A stretch of 64,000 bases of DNA from Brachypodium distachyon. Lineage: Eukaryota > Streptophyta > Magnoliopsida > Poales > Poaceae. Under the pieces are notes generated by a model, which did not search any database, was not told the origin of the DNA, and worked only from the letters and a program-made list of their open reading frames with translations. This document shows, in pieces, positions 58,901-64,000 of this stretch. A program made the position numbers and the translations under genes. Where the stretch lies: the NCBI RefSeq assembly GCF_000005505.3, contig NC_016133.3, positions 52,603,237 to 52,667,236 on the forward strand. Reading direction: 5' to 3'. Position 1 is the stretch's first letter. The number at the start of each line of letters is the position of its first letter.

Positions 58901-59676
58901 AACATGGACATTTTGAAGATTTTTACTATCGATTTTGAAGATGTTGCAATGTTTTGTGGCTTTAGTACCATCCAGAAGCTATATTCTTATTCAATAGGTG
59001 TCTTTCTGAATAAATTCAATCAAGCTACATGCCTGTGCTTTAATAGCCTGGTCATAAGATTTTTTAATGCCTACAGGGTTCAGGCCATCAAATGTTTGTA
59101 TTTACCTGATATGGTGTATCATTTTCAGATTATGTAATCCAAAGATTAATTTATTCAGTAATACCTAATGCTAGATTATTTTGTGTGACTCAACAAATGT
59201 AGATATGCTCATTGTGTGCTCGGACATTGGCGGCACTAACTGCACGCTCACGGCGAGAGGATCGGTATGGAGTTGCTCAACTCACTGGCTGCAACGCTGC
59301 TGTGATGTCTACTTTGCTGTCTGTGCTAGTGGCAGTTGAGGCGTGTTTAGGAAAGAAAACTAACCCACAACCTGTGCACTCACTGGGTCCAGCAAGCATT
59401 AGGTGGGCTAACTTCTCCACGGGAAAAAAAGGCAATGCAACTGCAATTGCAAGCACGCAAAGAGGTGGTCTGCACACAAAAGCTTATTTGATGGCTGATG
59501 TCCTCCGGACTTCAATTTATCAAATGGTTTCTGCCTTTCTGGATGACATGCGGGCAAATGCAAAAGCATCAAGTTTGGAGAAGAATTGGATCAGTGAAGG
59601 AAGAAAACCTATATTTGGTTCACAGGCTGTGTTGGTTCAGAAGTTGAGCCTGTTTATTGAATATCGTGCTGTCTGA
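55922..59676 (+). CDS. Nucleoporin NDC1
   Basis: Four-exon gene of 503 residues. Exons: 55922-56380, 56983-57207, 57327-57680, 59203-59676; all introns are phase 0 with GT-AG borders. Start at ATG 55922 in CGCCATGGAC context. The N-terminal half has several hydrophobic membrane segments (for example AVFAFQAALSAAASVVHL near 20-37, and others near 45-70, 93-115, 130-150 and in exon 2), the six-helix nuclear-envelope part of NDC1. The C-terminal half is soluble: SLMQYLAFQDLCAVSE near 270, then CSLCARTLAALTARSRREDRYGVAQLTGCNA, which is the plant NDC1 signature, and a helical end with VLVQKLSLFIEY. NDC1 is a transmembrane nucleoporin that helps insert nuclear pores. The 1.5-kb third intron contains no convincing extra exon. 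Converges with the OXS3-like gene, 0.9 kb between stops. Confidence 0.9.
57681..59202 (+). other. NDC1 intron 3
   Basis: A 1522-bp AT-rich intron between the third and fourth coding exons. Open frames in it (for example about 58850-59137) have no NDC1-like motif, and the exons on both sides join in phase without them. Confidence 0.65.
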
Positions 59677-60583
59677 ACCTGGTGTGATGTCTCTCAAATA
59701 TTTGCTAGCAATTCAGACCATACTTCGGGTGAAGAATTTTTTGGAACTGCTGATCAGCTCGGGAGGCATTTCCCATTCAAAATCTTCAGGAAGGCAAGGA
59801 GGGCCCTGACCTGTCAATTTCACAGTTTTAAACCCGTTGGAAGCACCAAGTTAGTGATTGGGAATTTGCTCACTCATTCTGTTTGCTACTCCCAGTTAAT
59901 TTCTCATAGCCTGGAACAGTAGAGTACAGTTATCTGTATGATGAAATTTCACCGTAGCTTGGAACTTGAAATGTTTTTGGCTATCATTCAACATGATTGT
60001 CTTCTTAAATTGTCAGTACGTACATTATACACGCAATCTGTAACTTCTTACGCACTTGGTCATTGAGTACTAGTCATATTCGAATGGTTTTCCTTGTTTG
60101 GTGGAATTGGCATTACCATGTTTTGTTGTTCATGCTGCATCGATCCAACGTTTTAACAAGGGCTTCACTGGTAGCCTGCTGGAATCGTTGTTTACTTTCT
60201 CGTACTACTCATCCAATTCAAATTTGCATTTGAGTTTGGACGTGCATTTTAACCACTAATACCTTGAATGATACGGAAAATCCACTATGTTGAGCCCATC
60301 TGTCATTACCCCCCCGTATTGACTCACAGCAATTTCACGCTAGCTCGCAATTTCGTCTCAGTAGACACATGCTGAAGACGTACAGTATCTCCATTTCAAG
60401 CGACCATTACGCTCTAATTAAACCTAGGAAGTATATTACACAATCTCGTCTACAAAGAACATAAACACAATGGAGAAGAGCACCCAACAGATTCCGTAGA
60501 CGCCGTTGCCTATTTGCCTAGACACAGTTGAACGCAATGGCCCGTAGCTGCGCGTCAGTGTTAGGCGGAGCGATGCCGAATTC
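59677..60583. other. 3' UTRs of convergent NDC1 and OXS3-like genes
   Basis: AT-rich sequence between two convergent genes; no separate gene or repeat is evident. Confidence 0.45.
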
Positions 60584-61201
60584 CTAACTAACGACCAGGG
60601 CGTTGCTGGCCAGCCTCGGCGTTGCAGCGACCGCCAGCGGCGGCCTCCTCGGCGAGGTCCCGAGCACCGAGAGTGCGGCCCTCGTGGCAGCCTTCCTGGC
60701 GGCCTTGGGGCAATGCCGGCGCGGCGAGAGGAATCGACCTCGGTGCGCGTCCAGGCCTCCCCCGCAGCTCCGTGACGGCTTGAGGCGCTTCCTGGCCGGC
60801 TTGGCCAGGTCCTCCAGGGATCCCACCGCCGCCAGCGACGCGAAGGACTGCGACTTGCCGTCGAAGAACTTGGACAACCCCCTCCTGCAAAACAGAACCG
60901 CAGCGGCGTCAGTTCAGCCTCTCCGCTTAGATCAAGAAGGTAAAACCAGGGCACATCGTGGCGCGCGCACGTACTTGAAGGGGAGCTGCGTCATGAGGGC
61001 GGACATCTCGAAGTGGTCGGCCGAGCCGAAGGAGGAGGTCGCGTCGTCGGCGAGCTCCGAGGACGAGGAAGCCGCCGAGCTCCTGGACGTGGACTCGGAC
61101 TCGGACGCCGAGCCGATGTCCTCGTCCTGCTCGTCGTAGGCGGCGATCTTGGGCTCCGCGGCCCGGCGGAACAGCAGGTACGCGTCCATCTGAGTCCCCA
61201 T
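60584..61201 (-). CDS. OXIDATIVE STRESS 3 (OXS3)-like protein
   Basis: Two-exon gene of 175 residues: exons 60975-61201 and 60584-60884, intron GT-AG at phase 2. ATG at 61201; the Met four codons later is also possible. The N-terminus is acidic and Ser-rich (about 22-58). The family core spans the splice junction: MSALMTQLPFKRGLSKFFDG, then KSQSFASLAAVGSLEDLAK (to about 104). This GLSKxxxGKSxSFxSL motif marks plant OXS3 and OXS3-like proteins, small nuclear or chromatin-associated factors linked to heavy-metal and oxidative stress tolerance and to stress-related repression. The C-terminus is basic and Arg/Pro-rich. No catalytic domain. The function is from the family; the sequence itself gives no biochemical activity. 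Confidence 0.85.
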
Positions 61202-61318
61202 GCCGATCAGATCAGATCAGATCAAACGACAGGAAAGAGGAAGCAGACGATAACGGGATAATCAACCCGTGAGATTTCGATTGTGTTTGCCCGTCGATGA
61301 GAAAGGATCGATCGGCGC

Positions 61319-61330
61319 GGCCGCTATAAA
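61319..61330 (-). promoter_or_regulatory. Candidate TATA box, OXS3-like gene
   Basis: On the minus strand the sequence reads CCTTTATAGCGG, about 120 bp upstream of the start codon. Confidence 0.4.
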
Positions 61331-61339
61331 GGGGAGGGA

Positions 61340-62030
61340 AGGAGGGTGAGTCACTGGGAGGATAAGAATGGAGGAGGAGCTGCCACAAATAGAGGGGCGG
61401 GCGTACGTGGGGCGAGCGGAGGAGATAAAAGAGGCCTCGGCGTTTATTCGTGCGCAAGTAATGCGGGTAATTTGTAGATTCGGCATTATCTCCTGCCCCT
61501 CATGACCCCATCCCATCTCTTTGGTTCTTTCTTTATTCGCGGGGAATTTCTATCTTGCCTTGGTGGGAGAGAGGGACGCGACGAGGCGAAGAAGGGTGTG
61601 GATAAGGCCTCCACATGGAGGCGTCGCGCGTTGGAACCCGGGGCGTGCTTCGGCCTGACTGGGACGGACGGACTGGCTCGGCTGAGTACTGCTGACTGTG
61701 CCTGCGTGGCTGTGCTTGGGCAGGGGCCACACACTTGAATTCTACTTGCGGCACGCGGGTTTTCCCCGTCCACTTGTTCTGGGACTGGGTTGTAGGAGAA
61801 CTGGTGGGCTGAGTAGTTGGACGGGACCATCGCCCTTTCGAATGACCTCGGCGCGTGGCATCCCCACCTTGTCTGTACTTTATTTATCAAAGCTACTGTG
61901 CCTGTCATCACTTGCTGGATCAATTTCCATTCCTTTCTTATATTGGCTTTTTAATTGTGGGTGTCTTTTGTGGTGGGGCTAATCAATTTTTCATGGCTTG
62001 ATGTTTTTTTTAAGACAGTCATGCCTAAGA
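61340..62030. other. Intergenic, upstream of the OXS3-like gene
   Basis: Promoter-side sequence, then GC-moderate sequence open in several overlapping short frames on both strands near 61500-61980. None shows a family motif. Confidence 0.35.
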
Positions 62031-62860
62031 GCATCTCCAACAGCATACTCATATTTTATAGAATATCCAAAAACTGTCAATACGTGTATTTTGTCCCAAA
62101 ATACGTCTCTAACAGCGTACCCATAAATTTCGGATAACCAAATTATTTTTGATAGCTATTCATATTGGAGGTTAAAATATGGTAGCTGTCCAAAACACCC
62201 GACCAGTGGCGGGACGGCCAACTGCCTCGTTCCGGCCATTTCCGAGCCGGCGCCGGTCTCCGATTCCGGCGGCCGGACCGCGCCGCCGCCGACCACCGCT
62301 GTCCTCCCACCGTAGCCGACCCCTCCGCCACCTCCCTGGGTGCCCCCGCCGGCGTTCCCCTGCCCCCGTTCGGCTTAGCCCCGGCCGCATCGGGTGCCGC
62401 CGCTGGCGGGGCCGCCCCCAACTGCTGCCCCGCGCCTGGCGCCACCGTAGCCAGACGGGGAGAGGAAGAAGAGCAGGGGCCGCCCGCTCCCTCTGCCCCG
62501 CGTCCCCAAGGCGCGACGGTGGCTCGCGCGGTGCCGATGCCGGCAGGCGCCTCGCGGCCCTCGTCCGAGCCTGCGGTGGCCTCCGTCAGCCCTCGTCCAA
62601 GCCTTCCGCGGCCTCTGCCGGCCTCGCCGCTGCATTCCACCGCCCGAGATGGCTGCCGCCGCCACCTGCGCCCTCGGCCACGCACCGCGCTGCAGCCGCC
62701 TGCGCCTCCGTGTGCAGCTCTGCTCGTACCGCGCCGCCACCGCCCGTGCCCTGGGTCCCCGCCTGTGTGCCAGAGGGCGCCATGCCGCTCAGCTCTGCTC
62801 AGAGGAAGGAGAAACTTTTTAGTGTTACGATGTTGGAAATGTTCCTATGGGTTGTTATGT
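62031..62860. mobile_element. Possible DNA-transposon end plus GC-rich cargo
   Basis: TAAGAGCATCTCCAACAGC at 62026-62044 is a word repeated at the ends of many grass DNA elements (MULE- or hAT-like). A GC-rich Pro/Arg/Ala-coding island (62180-62790), open in several frames on both strands, follows. No matching far end was located. It may be a gene-fragment-carrying element; this is speculative. Confidence 0.25.
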
Positions 62861-64000
62861 TAGTCTTGTTTGGCAGGGTGCAGGCTTGTCCTGACGTAAT
62901 CAACTACTGCAAAAGTGAAGTGCCGTCCACTCGGTTTTGTCTAAACTCTGTTCCATTTGGTACAAGGAGAACCAACGGATGCCGTTCTTTTCTCGATTGG
63001 GATAGGAAGGAAGGATGTGATGCTATGAGTGAACAAGCCACTTGTATTTTATTTATTTATTTCTTTTTGGAGAGAGAGAATATCCCTGAAGATGAAAGAG
63101 AGCACCAAACGCCAAAAGCTAGTCGCAGCTAAGATTATTAGACCCAAGTATTTGAAGAAAAAGACGGCCATCTGGGCTTGTATTTTTAAAGAATCCTGTT
63201 CTTATCTCTCCAATTTTCTGCAAAGTCGGAGATCACCCACTTGACCACTAACGTTGACTCATTGTCCAACCTTCACTTTTGGTCTTCATCTTAAGCCTTC
63301 CCAAAAAATTATTGTAGTGACAATTCTGAAGAATCAAACACTTTACAAGTGTTCGCATGTAGCCCAAATAGCATTTACTCTTGTAAGAGGAACAATTGAT
63401 GGCGGTGGTCCGTCACCACTCCGCTTTTTTTATTTGTAAAAAAGTTACAATTAGATTTATTACATAACTAGATAGTGATGATATTTGCCATAAAAATTAG
63501 ATAAAAGAACTAGCAAGTGCTATATAATACTACTGCTTTTTAATTTCATTTATCTTCAGAAAGCGGTCTAATTTGTCTTTTCTGTAATAACACGGGTTAT
63601 TTAGCTAGTATGGAGTATAATAAAGGAATCATATTCTTGCAGCTAGGCCTATAACTAGGTTTAAAAAGAACCTTCTATGAAGAAAACGGATGTTCACATG
63701 AAAGTTGACAGTATTTCATGACATTTAACCTGAGCACCGAAGAAACCAAGCAAATCTCAAGGAGCTCACCAAGATCAACGCACTAATCTCAATATGCAGT
63801 CAGCATCACCGAGCCACGGAGCCAGTATAAATTTAGTAGCGCAGTGGAAGACAGGGACTTGATAAGGGGATGGGGAGAATGAGATTGGCCACTTGGCCTC
63901 TATATTAGCCTATCTGCTTAAGGGGACAAACAGCAGAATTTATGTGGCTATGGTAAACTAAAGCTTCAGACAAGCTCATTAAAGTAAAGCTGGAAAGGTC
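62861..64000. other. Intergenic to window end, no gene recognised
   Basis: AT-rich with short frames only. A possible gene beyond the window edge cannot be judged. Confidence 0.4.

Noticed and set aside
58850..59137. 95-codon frame in NDC1 intron 3
   Set aside because: No NDC1-like text, no fitting splice sites, and flanking exons join in phase without it.
1..64000. tRNA, rRNA, CRISPR or bacterial-type operon signals
   Set aside because: None seen on either strand; the gene structure is clearly plant nuclear.

Overview
The window is plant nuclear DNA from a grass, most likely a pooid grass such as Brachypodium or a close relative. This is inferred from intron-containing genes with GT-AG borders, very GC-rich single-exon genes, many Stowaway MITEs inserted at TA, Copia-type solo LTRs with ends like those of Triticeae/Brachypodium elements, and CACTA-like TTGCCGAGTGT motifs. 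There is no bacterial or organellar gene organisation, no CRISPR array and no tRNA or rRNA gene that I can see.

Layout. 1-6.6 kb: AT-rich intergenic DNA with one clear Stowaway MITE. 6.88-8.16 kb (-): single-exon B3 transcription factor of the NGATHA/RAV-related type with two repression motifs. 9.4-11.3 kb: a degenerate array of ~310-360 bp repeats ending in CACTA-like sequence. 11.3-19.2 kb: gene-poor, with MITE pieces, a 53-bp tandem repeat and hairpins. 19.3-22.15 kb (+): eight-exon TOM1/TOM3-family membrane protein. 23.2-24.7 kb: hAT-like non-autonomous element ending 163 bp before the start codon of a thylakoid-lumen TPR protein (24.85-25.54 kb, +). 25.9-27.3 and 30.0-31.4 kb (both -): tandemly duplicated membrane-anchored SAM-dependent methyltransferases, separated by repeat DNA. 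32.4-34.4 kb: probable non-LTR retroelement debris. 34.7-35.7 kb (-): cytosolic sulfotransferase. 36.0-43.3 kb: transposon-rich block dominated by a broken Copia element that lacks its reverse transcriptase. 43.4-46.67 kb (-): three-exon glutamate-receptor-like channel. 48.2-54.9 kb (-): six-exon SEN1/MAA3-type SF1 helicase with a frameshift just before Walker A and two nested solo LTRs in one intron. 55.9-59.7 kb (+): nucleoporin NDC1. 60.6-61.2 kb (-): OXS3-like stress protein. 61.5-64 kb: no convincing gene, but a GC-rich island inside transposon-like sequence.

The genes do not form a pathway. They are an ordinary collinear set of grass genes: one transcription factor, two membrane or envelope proteins, one channel and several enzymes. 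The most informative observations concern genome dynamics: nested solo LTRs with two perfect 5-bp target duplications inside an 85-bp host intron, a frameshifted helicase, a segmental duplication of a methyltransferase, an RT-deleted Copia element whose 3' LTR was cut at a GAT microhomology, and a repeat family shared between two distant places. I found no convincing evidence of a wholly new biological system. All exon models come from reading splice signals, frame continuity and remembered family motifs; no alignment or expression data were available.
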